A DNA stretch of 64,000 bases, taken from assembly GCF_002224365.1 (NCBI RefSeq), contig NZ_CP022437.1, forward strand, positions 496,001 through 560,000. The letters run 5' to 3'. Positions within the stretch are counted from its first letter, which is position 1; each line of letters starts with the position of its first letter. This DNA comes from Virgibacillus necropolis. Lineage in GTDB: Bacteria; Bacillota; Bacilli; Bacillales; Amphibacillaceae. The translations under genes were made by a program, and so were the position numbers. The notes under the pieces are model-generated. The model saw only the letters and a list, made by a program, of their open reading frames with translations. It was not told the DNA's origin and ran no database searches. Shown piece by piece: positions 57,968 through 64,000 of this stretch.

Positions 57968-59710
57968 ATGAATACATGGGAACAAGCATACGAAAAGTGG
58001 AATTCATTCCAAAATTTAGATCTTTCCTTGAAAAAGGACTTAGACAATCTAAGAGACGACAAAAAAGTACTAGAAGATGCTTTTTATAAAGAATTAACAT
58101 TTGGAACTGGAGGAATGCGTGGTATTCTTGGCCCAGGTATCAATCGGATGAACATCTATACCATAAGAAAGGCTGTTAATGGTCTTGCGAATTATTTAAA
58201 AGTAAACTGTGTAAACGTAAATGATCGTGGTGTCGTAGTCTCCTATGATTCACGTTACATGTCACAGGAGTTTGCTATTGAAACTGCAAAGGTTCTAGGA
58301 TCATATGGTATTAAAACATACATATTTAATGAGCTTCACCCGACACCAGTATTGTCCTTTGCTGTTCGTTATTTAGGAGCTGTTGCTGGAGTCATGATTA
58401 CCGCAAGTCATAACCCGCCAGAATACAATGGCTTTAAAGTTTATAATGAAGATGGCGGTCAAATTGTTCCTGACGAAGCAACTGAAATCATTTCGTTTAT
58501 TGAACAAACAGAAAGCGAACTGACCGTACCCTTTATTGAACAGGGTGAACTTGAAAATAAAGACTTGTTAAATTGGATTGGCAGCGAAATCGACAATGCA
58601 TACTTAGAGCAATTGAAACAGCTGTCTAAACTGAAAAAAGAAGAGCTTGAAAAGGATAAAGTATTATCTATTGTTTTTACGCCACTTCACGGAACTTCCT
58701 ACGATTTGGTTTTAAAAGGATTAGAACAACTATCATTCCCGAACGTACATGTCGTCGAGGAACAAGCAAAACCTGATCCTGAGTTTTCAACTGTTGAATC
58801 GCCAAACCCGGAAGAACATCAGGCGTTTACATTAGCGATTGAAAAAGGTAAGAAAGTGGATGCTGATATTTTAATTGGAACAGACCCTGATGCTGACAGA
58901 TTAGGTGTCGCTGTTAAGGATTCAGATCAATCCTATCAAGTATTAACAGGTAACCAACTAGGTACACTGTTGCTTGATTACATCCTTTCACATAGTGATC
59001 AGGCCTTGCTCACTAATGCAAGGATGCTGAAAACGATTGTGACTACCGAACTCGGAAGAGCAGTCGCAACCCATTATGGGGCAAAAACAATCGACACACT
59101 AACAGGCTTTAAATATATTGGTGAAAAGATTCGCCAGTTCGATAGTACAGGCGAGACATTTATTTTTGGCTATGAAGAAAGCTATGGTTATTTGATTAGT
59201 AGCTTTGCTCGAGATAAAGATGCAGTACAGGCAGCTATGATGGCGTGTGAAATGGCATATTTCTGGAAAGAACAGGGTAAGACGCTTCTTGAAGCATTAG
59301 ATATTCTTTATGCGAAACATGGTTACTTTTTAGAGGGTATGTCTTCGTTAACACTTAAAGGTAAAGAAGGATCCGCTAAAATCGCGTTGATTATGGAAGA
59401 TGTTCGTAAAAATCCATTGACTGAAGTAGCGGGACTGAAAATAGAAAAAATGGAGGATTACGCTACTGGCAATCGAACAATTTTTGGTGATTCGACTGAC
59501 CAAGAAAAAATGGACCTACCAAATGAGAACGCAATTAAGTTTATCTTGGAAAAAAATAGCTGGGTTTGCCTTCGTCCATCTGGTACAGAGCCTAAAATTA
59601 AATGCTATTATGGAGTTTGTGAAGCGTCAAAAATAGAGAGTCAAGAGAGGCTTGCATTATTAAAAGAAGCGATGGATCAAGTGATAAATCGAACCATCCA
59701 ACACAGCTAA
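57968..59710 (+). CDS. pgcA: alpha-phosphoglucomutase (phospho-sugar mutase)
   Basis: 580-residue alpha-D-phosphohexomutase interconverting glucose 6-phosphate and glucose 1-phosphate. The N-terminal FGTGGMRGILGPGINRMN is typical of PgcA; the phosphoserine loop is ITASHNPPEYNGFK (Ser about 147), the metal-binding loop TDPDADRLG (about 306-314), the sugar-binding EESYGYL and the phosphate-binding RPSGTEPKIK near the end. Start follows TAGGGGGA. UDP-glucose for wall polymers and glycolipids depends on it. It is followed by a hairpin, then the DUF488 gene. Confidence 0.95.
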   Translation: MNTWEQAYEKWNSFQNLDLSLKKDLDNLRDDKKVLEDAFYKELTFGTGGMRGILGPGINRMNIYTIRKAVNGLANYLKVNCVNVNDRGVVVSYDSRYMSQEFAIETAKVLGSYGIKTYIFNELHPTPVLSFAVRYLGAVAGVMITASHNPPEYNGFKVYNEDGGQIVPDEATEIISFIEQTESELTVPFIEQGELENKDLLNWIGSEIDNAYLEQLKQLSKLKKEELEKDKVLSIVFTPLHGTSYDLVLKGLEQLSFPNVHVVEEQAKPDPEFSTVESPNPEEHQAFTLAIEKGKKVDADILIGTDPDADRLGVAVKDSDQSYQVLTGNQLGTLLLDYILSHSDQALLTNARMLKTIVTTELGRAVATHYGAKTIDTLTGFKYIGEKIRQFDSTGETFIFGYEESYGYLISSFARDKDAVQAAMMACEMAYFWKEQGKTLLEALDILYAKHGYFLEGMSSLTLKGKEGSAKIALIMEDVRKNPLTEVAGLKIEKMEDYATGNRTIFGDSTDQEKMDLPNENAIKFILEKNSWVCLRPSGTEPKIKCYYGVCEASKIESQERLALLKEAMDQVINRTIQHS

Positions 59711-59711
59711 A

Positions 59712-59757
59712 AGATAGCGATCAGCATCGAATTGATGTTGGTTGCTTATTTTTTCAA
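59712..59757 (+). terminator. pgcA terminator
   Basis: Imperfect stem AGCGATCAGCATC / GATGTTGGTTGCT followed by TATTTTTTC. Confidence 0.65.
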
Positions 59758-59804
59758 GAAAAAGGGTATCGTGTAGTAGACAATTTATTAGGAGGTATAA
59801 TTTA

Positions 59805-60164
59805 ATGCCAGTAAACTTAAAGCGGGTATATGAAGATAAGGTGGACTCAGATGGGGTACGTATCTTAGTAGATCGTGTTTGGCCACGTGGAATGTCAAAA
59901 GAGGATGCCAAGCTTGATCACTGGATTAAGGAGATCGGACCATCAAGTGATCTACGCAAATGGTTTGGTCATGATCCTGAAAAATATGAAGATTTTAAAC
60001 AGAAGTATAAAAAAGAGTTACAGAATGGGGAACAAGGGGAAGCGCTCAAGGAAATAAAGGATATTACCAAAAAACATGATAAAAATGTAACCCTATTATA
60101 CGCATCTAAAGAAGAAAAGTATAACCAAGCAAGTGTCTTAAAGGAAATATTGGATCATCAGTAG
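59805..60164 (+). CDS. DUF488 family protein (YeaO-like)
   Basis: 119-residue soluble protein. The opening LKRVYEDKVDSDGVRILVDRVWPRGMSKEDAKLDHWIKEIGPSSDLRKWFGHDPEKYEDFKQKY matches the DUF488 (YeaO/MarR-associated) family, and the TLLYASKEEKYNQASVLKEIL end is its conserved C-terminus. The start is ATG 59805, seven bases after AGGAGGT; the in-frame ATG at 59742 has no RBS. Function unknown. It may be read together with pgcA if the weak terminator leaks. A strong hairpin follows directly on its stop codon. Confidence 0.85.
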   Translation: MPVNLKRVYEDKVDSDGVRILVDRVWPRGMSKEDAKLDHWIKEIGPSSDLRKWFGHDPEKYEDFKQKYKKELQNGEQGEALKEIKDITKKHDKNVTLLYASKEEKYNQASVLKEILDHQ

Positions 60165-60201
60165 AAGAACTCCACCAAGATTGAGCTGGTGGAGTTCTTC
60201 T
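60163..60201 (+). terminator. hairpin after DUF488 gene
   Basis: Perfect 15-bp stem AGAAGAACTCCACCA / TGGTGGAGTTCTTCT with a nine-base loop; the MITE-like element starts at the next base, so the original T-run may have been displaced. Confidence 0.65.
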
Positions 60202-60359
60202 AGAGGATGTTCAAAAAGTCACCAAATGATAAATGGCGAATCTCTTCGTTACTCGGTTTCTCTGGTCCTCACGTATTAAGGGCATACGTTCTGGTCCTCA
60301 AAACTCTCGTGCCTTGACCTTCTAATTTCTAATTTGGCGACTTTTTGAAACGTCCCTCT
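60202..60359. mobile_element. 158-bp MITE-like repeat with imperfect terminal inverted repeats
   Basis: Left end AGAGGATGTTCAAAAAGTCA (then CCAAATGA) mirrors the right end (AATTTGGCGAC, TTTTTGAAACGTCCCTCT) with a few mismatches. Interior has GGTTTCTCTGGTCCTCACG and GTTCTGGTCCTCAAAACTC direct repeats and no ORF. This TTCAAAAAGTC element is of a type seen in many Bacillaceae intergenic regions (from memory, not searched). Confidence 0.65.
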
Positions 60360-60531
60360 ACTGATTTATTTTTTCAACAACTAATTGATACCCATCGGTA
60401 ATCTCACCTTCAGAGGTTAGCTTGTTGATGAAGGTTTGCGCGTCTTCCTGAGATGGAAAGGTTATAACTTCCTTCTTATTTGCTAGTTCGATTCGAATAT
60501 CATTTTTGCCTATGCCTATTATTTTGTACAT
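60358..60531 (-). CDS. 57-residue hypothetical protein
   Basis: Minus-strand ORF with a strong RBS (AAGGAGTAGG, 60534-60543). It starts MYKIIGIGKNDIRIELANKK and ends VVEKINQ, a small alpha/beta pattern with no membrane segment; EVITFPSQEDAQTFINKLTSEGEITDGYQ looks like a compact folded domain. Not recognised. Its TAG stop (60358-60360) overlaps the last bases of the adjoining MITE-like element, so the element's insertion may have set the present C-terminus. Monocistronic, no own terminator visible except the element's structure. Confidence 0.6.
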   Translation of the reverse strand: MYKIIGIGKNDIRIELANKKEVITFPSQEDAQTFINKLTSEGEITDGYQLVVEKINQ

Positions 60532-60576
60532 GCACCTACTCCTTATAAATATTGCTTGAGTGATCCCTTTTTAATA

Positions 60577-60667
60577 TTAGAAAACTTGGCTTATCGCCAA
60601 GCCTTAATGGCGAAAGCCTTAGTTGCACTTATGCAGTAAGAAAGGATTTATACTTTCTTATCTGCCA
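60577..60667 (-). repeat. dispersed intergenic repeat, copy C (complete)
   Basis: Longest copy: on the minus strand GCAGATAAGAAAGTATAAAT, CCTTTCTTACTGCATAAGTG, CAACTAAGGCTTTCGCCATT, AAGGCTTGGCGATAAGCCAA, GTTTTCTAAT. Contains the AAGAAAGTATAAATCCTTTCTT hairpin and the GGCTT-based hairpins. Confidence 0.8.
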
Positions 60668-60696
60668 AAAAAACGAAAAGGATCTATCCTTTTCGG
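60667..60696 (-). terminator. DUF2294 gene terminator
   Basis: CGAAAAGGAT / ATCCTTTTCG perfect stem with a two-base loop, followed on the minus strand by a run of seven T. Confidence 0.8.
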
Positions 60697-60739
60697 CTTA
60701 TGTCGTGGCTCTATTGTCCAGACATTTCCACCTATGTAG

Positions 60740-61429
60740 TTAAAACTCCTTTAAAACTAATATGAGAAAACCTTTATCTAAATCAAAATCCCAATCAACG
60801 AAAGCATCCTCTATTTCAGCATCTAAAATAGATTCCAAAAAATCAGTGTTAAGTATATCTTTTTCAAGACCACGTTTAGAAAGCTTCAGTTGTTCGCCAA
60901 ATCCCGATTTAATTAATTCTTTTTCAATACGAACAAGTATATCTTCGCGTACAGATACCAAAGTTCTAGAATTAAGCATAAAAGATTCTATGTTTTTTGG
61001 TTCTTTTTGGGCTTTTTTAGTAAAACGTGCGATCTCCTCGTGAACTTTTTCTTTTGCAGGATAACTAAGATAGTCTGGATCTACATTTACTTCAATTGTA
61101 TTCTCAATGGCTAAAATAAGACCTGTTTTATTGACTAATGACCAATCATAGTAGATGTTTTCAATATCTATACTTAAAATGGCTTTTAGTTGGTCTTTGA
61201 TCTCAGGAATGAGTTCTTGCATTACTATATCACGCGTTTCTTGGACTTTTAAATCTTCTTTTTGATTAATAAGTACGTGCTCCAGTGGTGCTAGGAAGTC
61301 ACGTAAATGAATAGTTATAAAAGGTTTAGCGACTGATACATAAATCGAGCCTGGTCCTTTTCCAAAGTTATCGCGAAATAACTTACCAACATAGCTTGCT
61401 ATATCTGCTTCGATTGTTTTCTTTTGCAA
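60740..61429 (-). CDS. DUF2294 protein with two tandem domains
   Basis: 229-residue soluble protein made of two DUF2294-like halves (about residues 1-115 and 120-229). The first shows IASYVGKLFRDNFGKGPGSIYVSVAKPFITIHLRDFLAPLEHVLI and a paired IENIYYDWSLVNKTGLILAIEN; the second repeats the pattern with SFMLNSRTLVSVREDILVRIEKELI and IEDAFVDWDFDLDKGFLILVLKEF. Function unknown; DUF2294 proteins are linked to bicarbonate or sodium physiology in some Bacillales only by name. ATG 61429 has a weak RBS (GGATG). Monocistronic. Confidence 0.75.
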   Translation of the reverse strand: MQKKTIEADIASYVGKLFRDNFGKGPGSIYVSVAKPFITIHLRDFLAPLEHVLINQKEDLKVQETRDIVMQELIPEIKDQLKAILSIDIENIYYDWSLVNKTGLILAIENTIEVNVDPDYLSYPAKEKVHEEIARFTKKAQKEPKNIESFMLNSRTLVSVREDILVRIEKELIKSGFGEQLKLSKRGLEKDILNTDFLESILDAEIEDAFVDWDFDLDKGFLILVLKEF

Positions 61430-61624
61430 TGTTTTTCATCCTTTTAAACTGAACATGGAGGAGAGCACGTTTTGTTGCTTTCCCTATTGTAAATTATAGC
61501 ACTCAGCTGGACTTTGAAAAAGCATTTTTTGATAAATAGGGTAGGAATACCCCATTTTATTATTATCTTTGATTTAATTTATTGAAAATTTTAAGGTAGA
61601 ATGAAGATAGAAAGAGGTGATACG

Positions 61625-62065
61625 ATGGCGGAACATCTTTTTGAACTTAAAGCAAGCTGGCCAGGCGGACGAAATAGTGAAGGATTTATAGAAACTGGGA
61701 ATCTTAAAACAAAAGTTTCTATTCCACCGGAAATGGATGGTCCAGGAATCGGAACAAATCCAGATGAAATGCTTCTAGGTGCAGCTGCAACGTGCTATTT
61801 AATAACATTAGCTGCAATGATTGAACGGGCAGATCTTCCTTTAAAAGAAATGTCACTTGCATCAGATGGTAAGGTGGATGTTACAAATGGGGTAATTACC
61901 TATAAAAAAATTATCCATAAACCATTCGTACGTTTGACAAGTAAAGCATCGAATGAAGACTATAGTAAGCTAGAAAAGTTAATCAATAAAGCAGAAAAAA
62001 GCTGTATGATATCACGTGCCTTGCAAGGTAATGTGGAGATAGAGCTCGAACCAACAATAGAGTAA
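61625..62065 (+). CDS. OsmC/Ohr family peroxiredoxin-like protein
   Basis: 146-residue protein of the OsmC superfamily, which reduces organic hydroperoxides with a cysteine pair. Two redox cysteines are visible: in GAAATCYLITLAAMIERADLPL (about residue 57) and in KAEKSCMISRALQGNV (about 131), and the conserved arginine/glutamate helix lies between. The start is ATG 61625, eight bases after AGAGGTGAT; ATG 61601 lacks an RBS. It is 32 bp upstream of the flavin reductase gene, so they may form a redox-related operon. Confidence 0.9.
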   Translation: MAEHLFELKASWPGGRNSEGFIETGNLKTKVSIPPEMDGPGIGTNPDEMLLGAAATCYLITLAAMIERADLPLKEMSLASDGKVDVTNGVITYKKIIHKPFVRLTSKASNEDYSKLEKLINKAEKSCMISRALQGNVEIELEPTIE

Positions 62066-62097
62066 GATGTACCTGTAGGAAGGGGGAAGGACAGCAT

Positions 62098-62703
62098 TTG
62101 ATTATTAATCATACACAATTTAGTAAGCGGAATATGAGCAAGTTAATCAAGGGAGCTGTGGTTCCTAGGCCAATTGCCTGGGTTTCATCTATTGATAAGA
62201 ATGGAACTCCAAATCTAGCGCCATTTAGCTTTTTTACCGTTGCTTCAATGGATCCGATCACCTTGTGTTTTTCTGTTGGCGGGGGACAAAATAAGAACGG
62301 ACAAAAGGATACATTATCTAATATTAGAGAGACAGGCGAATTTGTCATTAATATTGTACAAGAGTCACAAGCGAACAAAATGTATGAAACTAGCAAGTAC
62401 TTTCAGCTCGATGAGGATGAATTCGAAATAGCAGGGCTTGAAAAGGCAGAAAGTAAACTTGTGCGGGCCCCTAAAGTAGCTGACGCTCCCGTAAATATGG
62501 AGTGTCAATTAGATCAGATTGTTAAAGTGGGGAGTAGTGATCTTATCTTAGGCCGGCTTGTTTGCTATCATATCAGTGATGAAATGTACATGGAAAATGA
62601 CAAAGTGAACCCTGAAAAATTAAAACCAGTTGGAAGAATGGCGGGTGACTACGCGTTTATCCATGAATTTTACGGACTGCCCAACAAGGATTTGGATAAA
62701 TAA
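62098..62703 (+). CDS. flavin reductase family protein (flavoredoxin-like)
   Basis: 201-residue FMN-binding split-barrel protein. Family marks: KGAVVPRPIAWVSSIDKNGTPNLAPFSFFTVASMDPITLCFSVGG (about residues 18-62), the FMN-contacting KDTLSNIRETGEFVINIV (about 70-87) and APVNMECQLDQIVKVGSSDLILGRLVCYHI. The start is TTG 62098, behind AAGGGGGAAGG; no ATG upstream is in frame. It transfers electrons from NAD(P)H to FMN or to an iron-sulfur partner. Follows osmC by 32 bp; a terminator closes the pair. Confidence 0.87.
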   Translation: MIINHTQFSKRNMSKLIKGAVVPRPIAWVSSIDKNGTPNLAPFSFFTVASMDPITLCFSVGGGQNKNGQKDTLSNIRETGEFVINIVQESQANKMYETSKYFQLDEDEFEIAGLEKAESKLVRAPKVADAPVNMECQLDQIVKVGSSDLILGRLVCYHISDEMYMENDKVNPEKLKPVGRMAGDYAFIHEFYGLPNKDLDK

Positions 62704-62725
62704 GCTGTTGAAGATATGTGTTTCT

Positions 62726-62764
62726 AAAAGGGAGAAAGCAGGAAACTGACTTTCTCCCTTTTTG
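62726..62764 (+). terminator. terminator of osmC-flavin reductase pair
   Basis: AAAAGGGAGAAAG / CTTTCTCCCTTTTT perfect stem with T-run. Confidence 0.85.
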
Positions 62765-62836
62765 TGTGTAATTTTTTGGTACAATTTTATTTTTTAAACA
62801 TATAGTAAATGACAATAAAGGAAGGAGGCAAGGCCA

Positions 62837-64000
62837 ATGAGTTTCACATATGTTTTGCTTAACGTCGTATTATTACTAGGAATTATCGTACTTTTAATTT
62901 ATATGCAAAAGAAACATATCTCGTTTAGCAAGCGCGTTTTTACAGGTCTTGGGCTCGGAGTTGTATTAGGTGCTATTCTACAAGTTATTTATGGTACAGG
63001 ATCGGATATTTTAAATGAAACAACGGAATGGTATAACGTAGTCGGCCGTGGATATATTCGCTTGTTAATGTTGATTGTAGTGCCACTCATTATGGTATCG
63101 ATTATTCAGTCCATTATCAATCTTGAAAAGTCGTCGGAACTAGGAAAAATGGCTGCGTGGATTATTGGTATTCTTGTTTCTACAGCAATGATAGCGGCAT
63201 TAGTTGGAATTGGAAGTGCGGCATTATTTAATTTAAACGCAGACCAAATTAATGCAGGTCAAGCAGAGAACGATCGTGGGGCAATGCTGGAATCAAGGCT
63301 AGGAGATGTGGAAAATTTATCAACCCCAGAGAAAATTCTATCTTTTATTCCTTCTAATATATTTCTAGATATGACTGGAGAACGACCTACTTCAACTATT
63401 GCAGTAGTTATTTTCTCCATCATTGTAGGGATTGCAGTGTTAGGTGTTCGTCGGAAAAACCCAGTACATGCAGAAATGTTCACTAAAATTATGAATGCTA
63501 TTTACGCGGTAGTTATGCGATTCGTTACGATGATACTAAGACTAACACCATTTGGAATACTCGCATTGATTGCAACCACAGTAGCTAACACAGATATTGG
63601 TGGAATCGTTGAATTAGGTAAATTCGTGATCGCCTCTTACGCTGCCCTGTTCGTCATGTTCATTATTCATTTAGTCTTAGTCGGTGTTTTTGGTCTAAAT
63701 CCAATGATGTACCTGAAAAAGGTTTTGCCTGTATTAAGCTTTGCATTCACATCCCGATCTAGTGCAGGAACAATTCCATTAACCATCCAAACACAAAAGA
63801 ATTCGCTTGGTGTGGATCAAGGAATTGCAAATATGTCAGCATCATTTGGTGCAACAATTGGGCAAAATGGGTGTGCTGGTGTATATCCAGCAATGTTAGC
63901 GGTGATGATCGCGCCGACAGTTGGAATTGATCCGTTAACACCAGGATTTATTTTGCAACTGGTTTTAATTATTGGTATAAGTTCATTTGGTATAGCAGGT
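62837..64000 (+). CDS. tcyP: L-cystine symporter, 3'-incomplete at window end
   Basis: Dicarboxylate/amino acid:cation (DAACS) symporter, 388 codons visible. The beginning LNVVLLLGIIVLLIYMQKKHISFSKRVFTGLGLGVVLGAILQ and the RGYIRLLMLIVVPLIMVSIIQSI segment are characteristic of TcyP; substrate-binding hairpins show SFAFTSRSSAGTIPLTIQ and NMSASFGATIGQNGCAGVYPAML. Start follows AAGGAGG. It imports cystine as a sulfur source. The frame runs open to position 64000, so the last ~70 residues lie outside. Confidence 0.93.
   Translation, partial: MSFTYVLLNVVLLLGIIVLLIYMQKKHISFSKRVFTGLGLGVVLGAILQVIYGTGSDILNETTEWYNVVGRGYIRLLMLIVVPLIMVSIIQSIINLEKSSELGKMAAWIIGILVSTAMIAALVGIGSAALFNLNADQINAGQAENDRGAMLESRLGDVENLSTPEKILSFIPSNIFLDMTGERPTSTIAVVIFSIIVGIAVLGVRRKNPVHAEMFTKIMNAIYAVVMRFVTMILRLTPFGILALIATTVANTDIGGIVELGKFVIASYAALFVMFIIHLVLVGVFGLNPMMYLKKVLPVLSFAFTSRSSAGTIPLTIQTQKNSLGVDQGIANMSASFGATIGQNGCAGVYPAMLAVMIAPTVGIDPLTPGFILQLVLIIGISSFGIAG

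Overview
The window reads as chromosomal DNA of a low-GC Gram-positive, most likely a halophilic or marine Bacillaceae (Oceanobacillus/Virgibacillus/Lentibacillus-like). This is inferred from strong AGGAGG-type ribosome binding sites, many intrinsic terminators, cre-like sites, recognisable Bacillus orthologues (aprX, ykpA, ypmS/ypmR, yocH, pgcA, tcyP) and GC-rich palindromic intergenic repeats of the kind common in that group. I see no rRNA, tRNA, CRISPR array, prophage or intact transposase.

Left part (1-15 kb): a decayed gluconate locus (5'-truncated gntK and a gnd gene broken into inverted pieces) faces an intact RpiR/SIS regulator. Next come an MFS exporter, a large SWIM-SNF2 helicase, a 50-codon membrane peptide, a wHTH regulator with a cyclase-like middle domain, a nitronate-monooxygenase-like flavoprotein, a lysozyme-like protein behind a cluster of DnaA-box-like sequences, an AprX-type subtilase, and ridA paired with an iron alcohol dehydrogenase.

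Middle (15-41 kb): 15.2-15.7 kb is a repeat island in which a 221-bp element with 16-bp terminal inverted repeats sits inside another palindromic repeat, flanked by a 9-bp direct duplication. After it come an MFS pump, a DUF1002 protein, the complete oppABCDF oligopeptide importer, a YocH-like LysM/3D protein, the threonine-to-glycine pair kbl-tdh, the ABC-F protein ykpA, a permuted papain-fold protein, a WYL regulator, ypmR-ypmS, rarD, methionine gamma-lyase, cardiolipin synthase, a thioesterase and an alanine/Na+ symporter.

Right part (41-64 kb): the hutHUI histidine operon has a cre site inside its promoter and a terminator preceded by a 20-codon leader ORF. Its fourth gene, hutG, is a stop-riddled remnant. 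Just downstream is what looks like a complete type I toxin-antitoxin locus: a 30-residue membrane peptide, a hairpin that would sequester its Shine-Dalgarno sequence, and a convergent antisense RNA promoter and terminator. Then follow an HxlR regulator, an M29 aminopeptidase, recQ, brnQ, a CPA-type antiporter with a TrkA-N-like domain, a GNAT protein, an AI-2E family permease, pgcA, a DUF488 protein, a DUF2294 protein, OsmC, a flavin reductase and the start of tcyP.

The gene set points to a cell living on amino acids and peptides (peptide import, threonine, histidine, methionine and branched-chain uptake or breakdown) with Na+/H+ and compatible-solute physiology. Two catabolic routes (gluconate, histidine) show local gene decay. 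The most novel material is non-coding or small: the type I TA locus, the hut leader, the nested repeat, the scrambled gnd, a paired-hairpin region near 26.7 kb and several unannotated short ORFs.
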